Of a stretch of 64,000 bases of DNA, positions 16,572 through 24,726 are shown in pieces. The position numbers and the translations under genes were made by a program. The notes beneath the pieces were generated by a model. That model was not told where the DNA came from. It was given only the letters and a program-made list of their open reading frames with translations, and did no database searches. The DNA lies in contig NZ_VDMO01000013.1 in the NCBI RefSeq assembly GCF_006335125.1, forward strand, positions 56,198 to 120,197, in the 5' to 3' direction. Origin of the DNA: Deinococcus radiopugnans ATCC 19172. Lineage in GTDB: Bacteria > Deinococcota > Deinococci > Deinococcales > Deinococcaceae. Each line of letters begins with the position of its first letter. Within the stretch, counting starts at the first letter, position 1.

Positions 16572-16718
16572 GGTAACCCCTCTCCTGCGGAGCTTTGCAA
16601 GTCGAGGGGAGCCAGGACTCCCAGCTCATCGCGCCACGCAGCAAACCCCTTGCCTCCCTGGATGGGGGGGTGCCCCGTAGGGGCGGACTTGCAGAGCCGC
16701 AAAATAGCGGGGTTAACC
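16572..16718. mobile_element. MITE-like nested inverted-repeat element
   Basis: Starting 4 bp after recR, a 147 bp block has long imperfect inverted arms. GGTAACCCC (16572-16580) mirrors GGGGTTAACC (16709-16718), and GCGGAGCTTTGCAAGTC (16587-16603) mirrors GACTTGCAGAGCCGC (16686-16700). The inner part contains further G- and C-runs able to pair. It has no open frame. This is the form expected of a miniature inverted-repeat transposable element or a structured RNA. Confidence 0.55.
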
Positions 16719-16790
16719 GCAAGCAGCGATCCCAGAAACCACGCGCCTCCCCTCACCCTCTTTCGGATGACCCGCCCCTCACCCGGATCG

Positions 16791-16796
16791 TATAGC
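16791..16796 (+). promoter_or_regulatory. -10 element for the DedA gene
   Basis: TATAGC lies 12 nt before the ATG at 16809, which would give a leader of about 5 nt. There is no Shine-Dalgarno. Confidence 0.35.
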
Positions 16797-16808
16797 CTGT
16801 CGCCTTAG

Positions 16809-17414
16809 ATGCACGATCTGACCCAAGCCATCCTGTCCGCCTCCTACCTGGGGATCTTTCTGATCGTCTTCGCGGAAACCGGGCTGCTGGTGGGCTTTTT
16901 TCTGCCGGGTGACAGCCTGCTGATCGCGGCGGGCCTGCTGGCCGCAGCGCCCGACAGCGGCCTGAACCTGTGGGCCGTGATGGCGGCGGTGGTGGCGGGC
17001 GGCATCATCGGGTGCTCGGCGGGGTACTGGATCGGTCAGCGCTTCGGCCCCGCCGTGTTCAGCAACCAGAACTCGCGCTTTTTCAAGCCCGAATACGTGG
17101 CGCAGGCCGAGAAGTTCTTCGTGCAGTACGGGGCGCTGGCCGTTATCCTGGCCCGCTTCGTGCCCATCGTGCGGACGCTGGTGCCGACGCTGGCGGGCGT
17201 GAGCCGCATGCCGTTCGCGCTGTTCACGCTGTACAACGTGATCGGCGCGGTGCTGTGGGGCGTGGGCGTGACCGGGCTGGCATATTACCTGGGCGGCCTG
17301 ATTCCCAACCTGGATCAGTACATCCTGCTGATCGTGGGCGTGGTGCTGGTGGTCAGCGTGATTCCGATCGTCGTCAAGTTCATGCAGGCACGGCGCGGCG
17401 GGGTCAAGGGTTAG
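16809..17414 (+). CDS. DedA family membrane protein
   Basis: The 201-residue membrane protein has four to five helices with the DedA/SNARE-associated motifs ETGLLVGFFLPGDSLLIAAG and ARFVPIVRTLVPTLAGVSRM. These proteins are implicated in phospholipid (undecaprenyl phosphate or lipid headgroup) translocation and proton-motive-force homeostasis. It is a single gene with its own upstream -10-like box. The substrate cannot be assigned. Confidence 0.92.
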   Translation: MHDLTQAILSASYLGIFLIVFAETGLLVGFFLPGDSLLIAAGLLAAAPDSGLNLWAVMAAVVAGGIIGCSAGYWIGQRFGPAVFSNQNSRFFKPEYVAQAEKFFVQYGALAVILARFVPIVRTLVPTLAGVSRMPFALFTLYNVIGAVLWGVGVTGLAYYLGGLIPNLDQYILLIVGVVLVVSVIPIVVKFMQARRGGVKG

Positions 17415-17445
17415 GGTGTTGCGAACCTGGAGAAGACTGACTGAT

Positions 17446-17901
17446 GTGGTTCAAAAAACCATGCGAAAAGGAAATCCAGAAAAGTTGGCGGCTGCATACC
17501 AGTATCAGGGGAAGATTCTCCTTCATGCTTATTCACAGACGACAGCTGGTGTCTGGATCAGTGAGAATAACGTGACGGAGTATACGGACGAGGAACTTTC
17601 GACAGCAGCTATTGCGTCTATCCTGTCTACTTCTACAGCAGGAATAGGACATCCAGAAAACTGGGATGGGCTCTTTGATTCCGTCATTCAAATGGCGGAT
17701 GTCAGATCCTGGGAGTCGTTTGTACTGGGGCGCAAGTATGTGGGGATCAGCCAGATTGGCGAGGTGATTGAATTCACACCTTCGAGGAATATGGGCTCCG
17801 AAGAAGGTTTCTTGCCGCGATTGGAATGCGCTACACGTGCTGATTGCAATTCCCCTCTTTTGCACCTGAAACTGCTCAAGGCATTTGAACTGTCTGAATG
17901 A
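17446..17901 (+). CDS. Hypothetical protein, AT-richer than its surroundings
   Basis: I do not recognise a defined family with confidence. The frame encodes about 151 residues including LAAAYQYQGKILLHAYSQTTAGVWI and GIGHPENWDGLFDSVIQMA. It has no signal peptide or membrane segment and looks like a small globular protein, perhaps immunity-like. Base composition is clearly lower in GC than neighbouring genes, suggesting transfer. The start is uncertain: GTG 17446 or ATG 17461 in frame. An ATG at 17444 with GGAG 11 nt upstream reads MWFKKP in another frame; one extra A in the A6 run at 17453-17458 would join it to the main frame. Confidence 0.55.
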   Translation: MVQKTMRKGNPEKLAAAYQYQGKILLHAYSQTTAGVWISENNVTEYTDEELSTAAIASILSTSTAGIGHPENWDGLFDSVIQMADVRSWESFVLGRKYVGISQIGEVIEFTPSRNMGSEEGFLPRLECATRADCNSPLLHLKLLKAFELSE

Positions 17902-17960
17902 ACTTGTTTATGCTCCTCTTGGCTACGGTTTCCCGCTCTCCATCCCCCTAGCCTGTCCGG

Positions 17961-18692
17961 GTGACTGCGCCTGCGCCCTCCTCAAAAAAACGCCCGCTGA
18001 GCGAGCAACAGCCGCCTCCCGCCCACTTGCCCGAAATCGTGCGCCGGCTGGCCGAGGAATATCTACCCGATCCGCCGCAGCCCAGACGCGCCGCCGAGCC
18101 TCTGGACGGCCTGATTCAGACCATCCTGTCGCAGCAGAACACAGCCCCGATCACGCGGCGGCAGTTCCAGGGCCTGAAAGCCGCGTACCCGCGCTGGGAG
18201 GGGGCGCTGATGGACGGCCCGGACGGTATCGAGGCCGTGCTGAAGGCGGCGGGCGGCGGCCTCTCGCGCGTCAAGGCCGGGTACATCTATTCGCTCCTCT
18301 CGGAGCTGGATGAAACGCGCCCCACCCTCTCGCTGCGGGAAACCCGTGATCTGGACGACACGGCGGCGCGGCAACTGCTGGAAAGCCTGCCCGGCGTGGG
18401 CATGAAGACGGCGAGTTGCGTGCTGCTGTTCGATCTGGCGCGGCCCGCCATGCCGGTGGACACGCACATTCACTGCATTGCGCGGCGGCTGGAACTGGTG
18501 CCCGAAGCCTGGAACGCGGTCAAGGTGGAACGCTGGTTCGACGAGGTGCTGCCGCGTGAGTGGACGGCCCGCTACACCTTTCACGTCGCGGCCATTCGCC
18601 ACGGCCGCCAGACCTGCCGTGCCCGCAACCCGGCCTGCGGCGTGTGCGTGCTGCGTGACCTGTGCCCGTCGGCGGCTATCCTGGGCGGATGA
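17961..18692 (+). CDS. nth: Endonuclease III-like DNA glycosylase/AP lyase
   Basis: This 243-residue base-excision repair enzyme carries a helix-hairpin-helix LPGVGMKTA with catalytic Lys149, catalytic Asp167 in PVDTHIH, and a complete C-terminal 4Fe-4S ligand set C219-X6-C226-X2-C229-X5-C235. It should cleave oxidised pyrimidines. Deinococcus genomes carry several Nth paralogues and this may be one of the divergent ones. The start is GTG with a disordered, basic N-terminal extension of about 25 residues. The 3' end overlaps the next gene by 4 bp. Confidence 0.9.
   Translation: MTAPAPSSKKRPLSEQQPPPAHLPEIVRRLAEEYLPDPPQPRRAAEPLDGLIQTILSQQNTAPITRRQFQGLKAAYPRWEGALMDGPDGIEAVLKAAGGGLSRVKAGYIYSLLSELDETRPTLSLRETRDLDDTAARQLLESLPGVGMKTASCVLLFDLARPAMPVDTHIHCIARRLELVPEAWNAVKVERWFDEVLPREWTARYTFHVAAIRHGRQTCRARNPACGVCVLRDLCPSAAILGG
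18677..18682 (+). promoter_or_regulatory. Internal -10 element for the phosphatase-like gene
   Basis: TATCCT inside the 3' end of nth lies 6 nt before the ATG at 18689. It may drive a leaderless transcript in addition to read-through. Confidence 0.5.
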
Positions 18693-19735
18693 CCGTCCCC
18701 GACTTGACCCGTGAATTAGAGGTGGCCTCCCGGCTGGCGCGCGAGGCTGGAGCGCTGCTGCTCCACCACCGCGCCGTGGGCTTCGACGTGCAGCACAAGA
18801 CCAGCCTGGAAGACCCGGTGACGGTGGCTGACCGCGAGGCGTCCGCGCTGATCGTGGCGGGGCTGGCGGGGGCGTTTCCCAACGACGGCCTGCTGAGCGA
18901 GGAAGAAACCGACAGCGCGGCGCGGCTGTCGCAGGAACGGGTCTGGATCATCGATCCCATCGACGGCACCAGCGAATTCATCAAGGGCACGGCGGACTAC
19001 TGCGTCAGCATCGGCCTGGCGATGGGGGACGCCGCCGTGCTGGGCGTGGTCTACGCGCCGACGACAGACGAACTGTTCGCGGGCGTGGTGGGTCAGGGGG
19101 TCTGGAAAAACGGGCAGAAAGTGAACCGTGGGCCGCGTTCGGAAGGCTGGCGCGTTGCCGTCTCGGACACGGAATTCGGGCGCGAGTTAAACCGCCATGA
19201 CCTGCCGGGGATGGTGCCCAGCGGCAGCATCGCGCTGAAGCTGGCCCGCCTGAGCGCCGACGAGGCCGACGCCACCTTCACCATGTCGCCGCGCAGCGAG
19301 TGGGACATCGCCGCCGGGGACGCGCTGGTGCAGGCGGCGGGCGGGACACTGCGCCGCCGCGACGGGCAGCCTGTCCTCTACAACCAGCCCTCGCCGCATC
19401 TGGAGCAGGGATTGATCGCCGGCCTGCCGGACGCGCTGGAGTGGCTGGAAGGCGAACTGTCGCGCCGCCGCCTGCCCACCGCGCACCTGGGCATGAAAGC
19501 GTCGGCGCCGGCCTGGAGCTATCTGGAAACGGCTGATCAGGCGGCGCTGGGCGGCCATTCCGGCGTCAGCATCCGGCACGCGGGGCCAGAGGTGCTGGCG
19601 CTGCTGGTGATCGATCCCGACACCCGCACGGTGGAACGCGCCGAGGGCGACGCCTTTCACCTGGAACGCCTGACGCGGGATGTGGTGCGGGCGGCGGGGC
19701 CACTCTCTACTCCGGGCGCTAAACTCAATCCATGA
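18689..19735 (+). CDS. Inositol monophosphatase family protein (CysQ/HisN-like) with C-terminal extension
   Basis: The 348-residue protein has the metal-binding motifs DPVTVADREA, SEEETD and WIIDPIDGTSEFIKG, and later SEWDIAAGDALVQAAGG. These are the canonical Mg-dependent sugar or nucleotide phosphatase signature. Candidates are 3'-phosphoadenosine-5'-phosphate, inositol phosphate or histidinol phosphate. The family core ends near residue 255, followed by about 90 extra residues (from RRRLPTAHLGMKASAPAW) of unknown role. ATGA overlaps link it to nth upstream and to the GNAT downstream. Confidence 0.88.
   Translation: MTVPDLTRELEVASRLAREAGALLLHHRAVGFDVQHKTSLEDPVTVADREASALIVAGLAGAFPNDGLLSEEETDSAARLSQERVWIIDPIDGTSEFIKGTADYCVSIGLAMGDAAVLGVVYAPTTDELFAGVVGQGVWKNGQKVNRGPRSEGWRVAVSDTEFGRELNRHDLPGMVPSGSIALKLARLSADEADATFTMSPRSEWDIAAGDALVQAAGGTLRRRDGQPVLYNQPSPHLEQGLIAGLPDALEWLEGELSRRRLPTAHLGMKASAPAWSYLETADQAALGGHSGVSIRHAGPEVLALLVIDPDTRTVERAEGDAFHLERLTRDVVRAAGPLSTPGAKLNP
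19720..19725 (+). promoter_or_regulatory. Internal -10 element for the second GNAT gene
   Basis: TAAACT lies 6 nt before ATG 19732, inside the 3' end of the phosphatase gene, the spacing of a leaderless start. Confidence 0.5.
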
Positions 19736-20331
19736 TGAACGGCGCGGCCTCCCCGGATCTCCCGGCGGCGGGCGGGGAGTGGGGGCGCGTGCGCCTCAAG
19801 CCGATGCTGGAACTGGACGGCGGCGAGTGGCACATCCTGCACGGCTTTTTCAAAGACCGTGAGCTGGCCGACTGGAACGACGCCAAGCCGATCCGGCTGC
19901 CCGAGTGGCTGTTCCGCAAGGTCATGCAGGACGAGGAACGCGGCGGCGAGCGCGTGGGCTTCGGCATTCTGGACGAGCGCGGCGCCATGATCGGCAGCGC
20001 CGAGCTGTATGACCTGCGGCCCTCGCCGCCGCTGACCCCCACCACCGGCACGCTGGGCGTGATGATCGGCTTTCCCGCGCTGTGGGGCCAGGGCTACGGG
20101 CGCGAGGCGGTTTCAGCGCTGCTGGCGTGGGCCTTCGCGGGCCGACAGGTGCCGCTGCGGCGGGTGCGCCTGACCACCTTCGCCCACAACCGCCGTGCCC
20201 AGCGGGCTTTCGCCGCCTGCGGCTTCCGCGAGGTGGGGCGCACGCCGCAGGTGGGGCGCACCGACGTGCATATGGAAATGACCCGTGAAGAATGGCAGGC
20301 CCAGCACCCGCCGGAGGGTGCGCCACAATAG
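19732..20331 (+). CDS. GNAT family N-acetyltransferase
   Basis: This 199-residue RimJ/RimL-like acetyltransferase has the cofactor loop GFPALWGQGYGREAVSALLAWAF near residues 104-126 and the downstream N-RAQRAF-ACGFREVGR motif. The substrate is unknown. It overlaps the preceding stop by 4 bp (ATGA) and is followed 5 bp later by a hydroxyacid dehydrogenase, so nth to the dehydrogenase may be one transcript. Confidence 0.87.
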   Translation: MMNGAASPDLPAAGGEWGRVRLKPMLELDGGEWHILHGFFKDRELADWNDAKPIRLPEWLFRKVMQDEERGGERVGFGILDERGAMIGSAELYDLRPSPPLTPTTGTLGVMIGFPALWGQGYGREAVSALLAWAFAGRQVPLRRVRLTTFAHNRRAQRAFAACGFREVGRTPQVGRTDVHMEMTREEWQAQHPPEGAPQ

Positions 20332-20336
20332 ACCCC

Positions 20337-21260
20337 ATGCGCGTTCTCCTGCCTGATCTGCCCGAATTCCACGCCCTCTCCGGCCACGACGAATACAGCG
20401 TTCCTGGCGTGGACTTCGGGTTCTACTCGCACGAGCAGGTGCCCAGCGAGGCTGCCGACGGCGTGGTGCTGTGGCTGGCGCGCGGCGAGACCCGCGAGAA
20501 GTTGCTGAAAACGCCGGGCCTAAAATGGGTGCTGACCCTGACCGCGGGGATTGACCACGTGCAGCCGCATCTGCCGGACGGCGTGGCGCTGTACAACGCC
20601 AACCGCCTGCATGACCGCGCCGTGGCCGTGCATGTGGCGGCGCTGATGCTCGCGGCCATGCGTGGCCTGCACCGCTTCCGCGACGCGCAGCACGAGGGGC
20701 GGTGGAGTTCCACCAGCACCCCGAACGATTCCGGGTTGCACACGCTGGACGGGCAGAAGGTCGTGATCTGGGGCTACGGTCACATCGGACACCTCCTGGA
20801 AGGGCTGCTGACGCCGTTCGGGGCCGAGGTGGACGGCATTCGCAGCGGCACCTCGGCGTTGCAGCGCGACGGGCTGCTGTCGCGCGCCGACTGGGTGGTG
20901 TTGCTGCTGCCCAGCACGAGTGAGACGCGCGGCATCGTGAACGCCGACGTGCTGGGCAAGCTCAAGCCCGGCGCGTGGCTGGCGAATGCCGGACGCGGCA
21001 ACCTGATCGTCACCGCTGACCTGCTGGCCGCGCTGGATTCCGGTCAGCTGGGCGGCGCCGCGCTGGACGTGACCGATCCCGAACCTTTGCCCCAGGGCCA
21101 CCCGCTGTGGCAACGGGAAAACGTGATCATCACGCCGCACATCGCCAGCACCACCACCGATCTGGTGGCGCGCGGGGCCAGCCTCACCCGCGACTTCCTG
21201 CTGACCCTACAGCAGGGTCAGGAACCGGAAGGCCGGGTGCTGGACGGGCAGACCTACTGA
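20337..21260 (+). CDS. D-2-hydroxyacid dehydrogenase family protein
   Basis: This 307-residue NAD(P)-dependent oxidoreductase has the Rossmann loop VVIWGYGHIGHLLEGLL, the substrate-side NAGRG segment, a DPEPLP glutamate and the TPH catalytic histidine (IITPHIAS). It would reduce a 2-keto acid or oxidise a D-2-hydroxy acid. The start at 20337 begins MRVLLPDLPEF; CACAAT lies 7 nt before it and there is no Shine-Dalgarno. Its TGA stop forms the left tip of the inverted-repeat element that follows, so the element may have supplied the present stop codon. Confidence 0.9.
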   Translation: MRVLLPDLPEFHALSGHDEYSVPGVDFGFYSHEQVPSEAADGVVLWLARGETREKLLKTPGLKWVLTLTAGIDHVQPHLPDGVALYNANRLHDRAVAVHVAALMLAAMRGLHRFRDAQHEGRWSSTSTPNDSGLHTLDGQKVVIWGYGHIGHLLEGLLTPFGAEVDGIRSGTSALQRDGLLSRADWVVLLLPSTSETRGIVNADVLGKLKPGAWLANAGRGNLIVTADLLAALDSGQLGGAALDVTDPEPLPQGHPLWQRENVIITPHIASTTTDLVARGASLTRDFLLTLQQGQEPEGRVLDGQTY

Positions 21261-21395
21261 TACGGATTCCGATTGAATCGTTTGCAAAAACGATGAAATC
21301 CGAGCAGACGCGAGTAGGAAAGAAGACGGGTTCCGCGTATGGATTAACCCAGCGGTGCTTTCCCGCTGGGTTAAGGAATTAAGCGGAATCCGTAT
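21260..21395. mobile_element. 136 bp MITE-like element with 12 bp terminal inverted repeats
   Basis: ATACGGATTCCG (21260-21271) is the exact reverse complement of CGGAATCCGTAT (21384-21395). Inside are a 7 bp hairpin ATCGTTT/AAACGAT near 21277-21294 and a perfect 12 bp hairpin TTAACCCAGCGG / CCGCTGGGTTAA at 21344-21374. There is no open frame. The structure fits a non-autonomous transposable element. Its inner hairpin may serve as terminator for the dehydrogenase gene. Confidence 0.65.
21344..21374. terminator. Perfect 12 bp hairpin within the small element
   Basis: TTAACCCAGCGG (21344-21355) and CCGCTGGGTTAA (21363-21374) flank a 7 nt loop. There is no T-run on either side, so termination is possible but not certain. 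Confidence 0.4.
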
Positions 21396-21399
21396 GAGG

Positions 21400-21476
21400 C
21401 GTGTGGGGAGTGGGGAAAGATGGTGACGGTGCGCCATCTCTGCTCCCAGCCTTTAGACGGTTAGACCTTTAGACGG
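21400..21476 (+). repeat. Copy of a composite intergenic repeat (TTAGAC type)
   Basis: The order GTGGGGAGTGGGGAAAGATG, a short GC-rich block, CAGCCTTTAGACGG, then TTAGACCTTTAGACGG parallels 29685-29781 before the histidine kinase. Both copies lie between genes. Confidence 0.5.
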
Positions 21477-21485
21477 GCGCAGCCC

Positions 21486-22094
21486 TCACACCCCCACCAC
21501 GCTCAGCACCCAACCCTGCACGGTCTGGATGACCCTGAAGATGGGTTCGCGGGCCAGGAAGATGAAGCCCATCACGATCAGAAAGCTGAACGGCTGGGCC
21601 TCGAACTGCGACAGACTGCGGCCCAGCGACGGCACCAGCGCGCCCAGAATGCGGCTGCCGTCCAGCAGCGGAATGGGAATCAGGTTGAAGATGGCCAGCA
21701 CCACGTTGATGCTCATGACCGTCAGCAGGATGGTCAGGGTGATGGTGGTGGGGGGCAGCACCTTGAGCAGAATGGCGCACAGAAAAGCGATGATGATGTT
21801 GCTGATCGGCCCGGCGGCGGCCACCCACAGCGTGCCCCAGCGGCCCAGATTGTTGGGGTTGATCGGCACCGGCTTGGCGAACCCGAAGCCCGCCACCAGC
21901 AGCAGCAGCGTGCCCACCGGATCCAGATGGGCGATGGGATTGAGGGTCACGCGCCCGTAACGGCGCGGCGTGGGATCGCCCAGCCGGTCTGCCGTGTAGG
22001 CGTGGGCGAATTCGTGGACGGCCAGGGACAGCACCAGCGCCAGCGCAATGATGATGAAGGCCGTGGGATTGGAGGTCAGCAGGCTGAGGAGCAT
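21486..22094 (-). CDS. Site-2 protease family protein (M50)
   Basis: The 202-residue membrane metalloprotease carries the zinc motif [15 protein letters not shown] (HExxH, about residues 27-31) and the third-ligand motif [12 protein letters not shown]. It has four to five hydrophobic segments and no PDZ domain, so it belongs to the short FtsH-independent S2P group. The target is unknown. TAGAAT lies 8 nt before the ATG. Confidence 0.92.
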   Translation of the reverse strand: MLLSLLTSNPTAFIIIALALVLSLAVHEFAHAYTADRLGDPTPRRYGRVTLNPIAHLDPVGTLLLLVAGFGFAKPVPINPNNLGRWGTLWVAAAGPISNIIIAFLCAILLKVLPPTTITLTILLTVMSINVVLAIFNLIPIPLLDGSRILGALVPSLGRSLSQFEAQPFSFLIVMGFIFLAREPIFRVIQTVQGWVLSVVGV

Positions 22095-22102
22095 ATCGCT
22101 CC

Positions 22103-22108
22103 ATTCTA
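22103..22108 (-). promoter_or_regulatory. -10 element for the M50 protease gene
   Basis: On the minus strand TAGAAT lies 8 nt before the ATG at 22094, suggesting a leaderless or near-leaderless mRNA. Confidence 0.5.
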
Positions 22109-22118
22109 GGGGCGCGGC

Positions 22119-23267
22119 CTAGTGCCCGTCGGCCTCCAGGTACTTTTGCAGCGCCGCGCGCTCTTCCTCCTGGCTGCGGATCTGCCCGCCCTCGCGCAGC
22201 CGCGCCAGGTGGGCCAGCGCCTTGCCCACCGCGCGGCCCGGCGGCACGCCCAGCGCCAGCACGTCGCGCCCGGTCAGCGGCACCGGGGCGTCCGGGCGCA
22301 GCAGGCCGCGCAGCACCCGTTCCGGCGTGCCGTCTGAGAAGTAGGCGTCCGACAGGGCGCGGGCCAGCAGCGCGCCGGGACGGTCTCCCAGCCCCATCCG
22401 TTCGGCCAGTGCCTCCGGTTCGGCAGAGGCGTGCAGCGCGGCGGCAGCGTACAGCTGGGGCGAGATCGGCTGTCCGGCGTCCTGCAACGCATCCAGCGCC
22501 TCCAGCCCTTCCACGCCGGGCAGCAGTTCCCCCGCGCCCCAGTCTGCCAGCGTGCGGGCCGCCGCACCGGGCCGCGCCTCCGACAGCAGCAGGCGCAGTT
22601 CGGCCCACAGCCGGGGCGTCTGCGCGGCCATCGCCAGCGCGTCCGGCACCTGCCGCAGCAGTTCGGCGTCTGGCGTGAAGCCCAGCCGCGCGGCCAGCCG
22701 CGCCCCGCGCACCAGCCGGCTGGCATCCTCGTGGAACGAGCGGGCGTGCAGGGGCCGCAGCACCCGCGCCTCCAGCTCGCCCAGGCCGTCCACCTCGTCC
22801 AGCAGCGCCAGTTCGCCGTCCGGGCCGACGAGCAGCGCCAGGGCGTTGACCGCGAAGTCGCGCCGCCGCAGGTCATCCTCCAGCGTGCCCGGCTGGGGCA
22901 GCGGGTTCCGGCCGGGCACCGGGTACGTCTCGCGGCGCGCACGCACCAGATCGGCATTGCGGCCATCCGGGAAGGTGACGGTGGCGTTCTGGAAGGCCGG
23001 GTGGTACAGCGCCGGAAACCCGCCCGCGCGGGCCAGCACCTGCACGTTCGTGCCCTCGGCCACCACGTCCAGATCCAGCGGGGCGTGCCCCAGAAAGGCG
23101 TCGCGCACCGCCCCGCCCACCAGCGCCATGCGGGCGTGCGGCCCCGCCTGCCGCGCCAGCGCCCGCAGCCACTCGCGGTCTTCGCGCCGCAGCTGTTCCC
23201 AGAGGTGGGTGGCCAGGGGGGTCATGGGTTCGGGGGTCTCACAGGGGGCAGTCTCACCGTGGGTCAT
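22119..23267 (-). CDS. tRNA nucleotidyltransferase/poly(A) polymerase family protein
   Basis: The 382-residue class II nucleotidyltransferase has [21 protein letters not shown] (G-G motif and the metal-binding D-D pair), the [11 protein letters not shown] motif and the [17 protein letters not shown] helix. It would add C and/or A to tRNA 3' ends. Some Deinococcus species split CC-addition and A-addition between two enzymes, and which activity this one has cannot be read off here. A start at MTPLATHLW (23225) is also possible, since neither has a Shine-Dalgarno. Confidence 0.88.
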   Translation of the reverse strand: MTHGETAPCETPEPMTPLATHLWEQLRREDREWLRALARQAGPHARMALVGGAVRDAFLGHAPLDLDVVAEGTNVQVLARAGGFPALYHPAFQNATVTFPDGRNADLVRARRETYPVPGRNPLPQPGTLEDDLRRRDFAVNALALLVGPDGELALLDEVDGLGELEARVLRPLHARSFHEDASRLVRGARLAARLGFTPDAELLRQVPDALAMAAQTPRLWAELRLLLSEARPGAAARTLADWGAGELLPGVEGLEALDALQDAGQPISPQLYAAAALHASAEPEALAERMGLGDRPGALLARALSDAYFSDGTPERVLRGLLRPDAPVPLTGRDVLALGVPPGRAVGKALAHLARLREGGQIRSQEEERAALQKYLEADGH

Positions 23268-23291
23268 CTTGCAGGGCTACCGGGGAGGGCT

Positions 23292-24647
23292 TTACTCGAA
23301 GGCCGCCGCGTCCAGCGTGACCTTGACCTCACGCTCTTTGCCGCCGCGCGTCACGGTCAGGGTCACGCTGTCGCCCTCTTTCTTGTTGATCAGCGCGGCC
23401 TGCAGGTCTTCCAGGGCGTCCACCGGCTGGCCGTCGGCGGCCACGATCACGTCGCCGCCCAGACTGACCGCGCCGCCCCGGAACCGCTCGACGCGGGTAC
23501 CGCCCTTCAGTCCGGCCTCGGCGGCGGGCGTGCCGGGCTGCACCTGGCCCACCACCAGACCGGTGTCGGGCAGTCCCAGTTGCTGCTTGCCCTGACTGGT
23601 CAGCAGGCTCAGGCCCACCGCCACCCCGCCCTGCGGCCCCTGCGCCACCAGCCCCACTGTGACGCCGATCTTGGGCAGGCTGACCTCGCCGCCCTTCGCC
23701 GCCTGTAAGCGCGGCAGCAGGTTCCTGGCCGCGTTGATGGGAATGGCGAAGCCCACGCCCGCGCTCTGGCCCACGCCGCTGGCCTGCCCGGCGGGCGAGA
23801 GAATCTGCGTGTTGATGCCGATCACCTCGCCCGCGCTGTTCAGTAGCGGCCCGCCGGAATTGCCGGGATTGATGGCCGCGTCGGTCTGGATGGCCTTTTG
23901 CGTGATGCCCTCGCCGCCCGCCGAGAACCCGATGGGAATCTGGCGCGCGGTGCTGCTGATGATGCCCTCCGAGACGCTGAAATCCAGGCCGAAGGGGGCG
24001 CCCATGGCAATGGCTTTCTGGCCCACTTTCAGGGCGTCGCTGTCGCCCAGCGGAATGGGCCGGATCAGCGAAGGGTCCAGTCCCTCGGCGCGGATCAGCG
24101 CCAGATCGTACTGCGGCGCGTAGCCGATCACGCGGGCTTCGACCGCCTTGTCCTGGTTCATCACCCGGATGGTGATCCGGCTGGCCCCACCGCCGCCCCC
24201 ACCCTCGCCCGCCACGACGTGGAAGTTGGTCAGGATGTCTCCGGCGTCGTTCACGAAAAAGCCGCTGCCCACGCCGCGCTGCACCTGCGTGCCGCCGCCC
24301 ATCATCCCGAAGGGATCCTGCGCCGCCACCTGCAACTCGGTGCTGATGTACACCAGCCCCGGCTCGAAGCGCTGCACCACGTCAATCGTGTTCTGCTCGC
24401 TCGCCAGCCGCGCGCCCGCCTCCAGGCCCAGCGCGTCGGGCGCGGCGTCGCTGCCCTCGGCGGTGGAGGCCGGGGCGGCTGGCGTGGAGGTGGCCGTCTG
24501 CCCCGTCGCGGTCTGGGTGGGGGTGACCGGCGCTGGCGTGGTCTGCGAGGTGGGCGGCGTGCCCGCGTTCTGCTGCGGCCCCATGTCGCACCCGGCCAGC
24601 GCCGCCGTCAGCCCGAGCAGCACAAAGGCACTTTCCTTGACGTTCAT
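23292..24647 (-). CDS. HtrA/DegP-like serine protease, lipoprotein
   Basis: This 451-residue envelope protease has a lipobox LAGC (Cys20) that predicts lipid anchoring. A Pro/Thr/Ala-rich linker spans residues about 25-70, followed by a trypsin-like domain with the triad His143 (TNFHVVAG), Asp181 (YDLALIRA) and Ser264 (NPGNSGGPL). A single C-terminal PDZ domain covers about residues 350-450. Such proteases degrade misfolded exported proteins under stress. Confidence 0.94.
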   Translation of the reverse strand: MNVKESAFVLLGLTAALAGCDMGPQQNAGTPPTSQTTPAPVTPTQTATGQTATSTPAAPASTAEGSDAAPDALGLEAGARLASEQNTIDVVQRFEPGLVYISTELQVAAQDPFGMMGGGTQVQRGVGSGFFVNDAGDILTNFHVVAGEGGGGGGASRITIRVMNQDKAVEARVIGYAPQYDLALIRAEGLDPSLIRPIPLGDSDALKVGQKAIAMGAPFGLDFSVSEGIISSTARQIPIGFSAGGEGITQKAIQTDAAINPGNSGGPLLNSAGEVIGINTQILSPAGQASGVGQSAGVGFAIPINAARNLLPRLQAAKGGEVSLPKIGVTVGLVAQGPQGGVAVGLSLLTSQGKQQLGLPDTGLVVGQVQPGTPAAEAGLKGGTRVERFRGGAVSLGGDVIVAADGQPVDALEDLQAALINKKEGDSVTLTVTRGGKEREVKVTLDAAAFE

Positions 24648-24726
24648 GCGGTCAGTATCGCCAGTCCCGGCCTCCCGCGCATAAGAGCGGCTGTGGGCTG
24701 GGCTTCACCCATGCTTTCTTGGGGGC

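Noticed and set aside
23292..24647. Possible pseudogene because of the long low-complexity N-terminus of the HtrA-like protease
   Set aside because: The lipobox, linker, full triad and PDZ are all in one frame. The linker is typical of lipid-anchored proteases.
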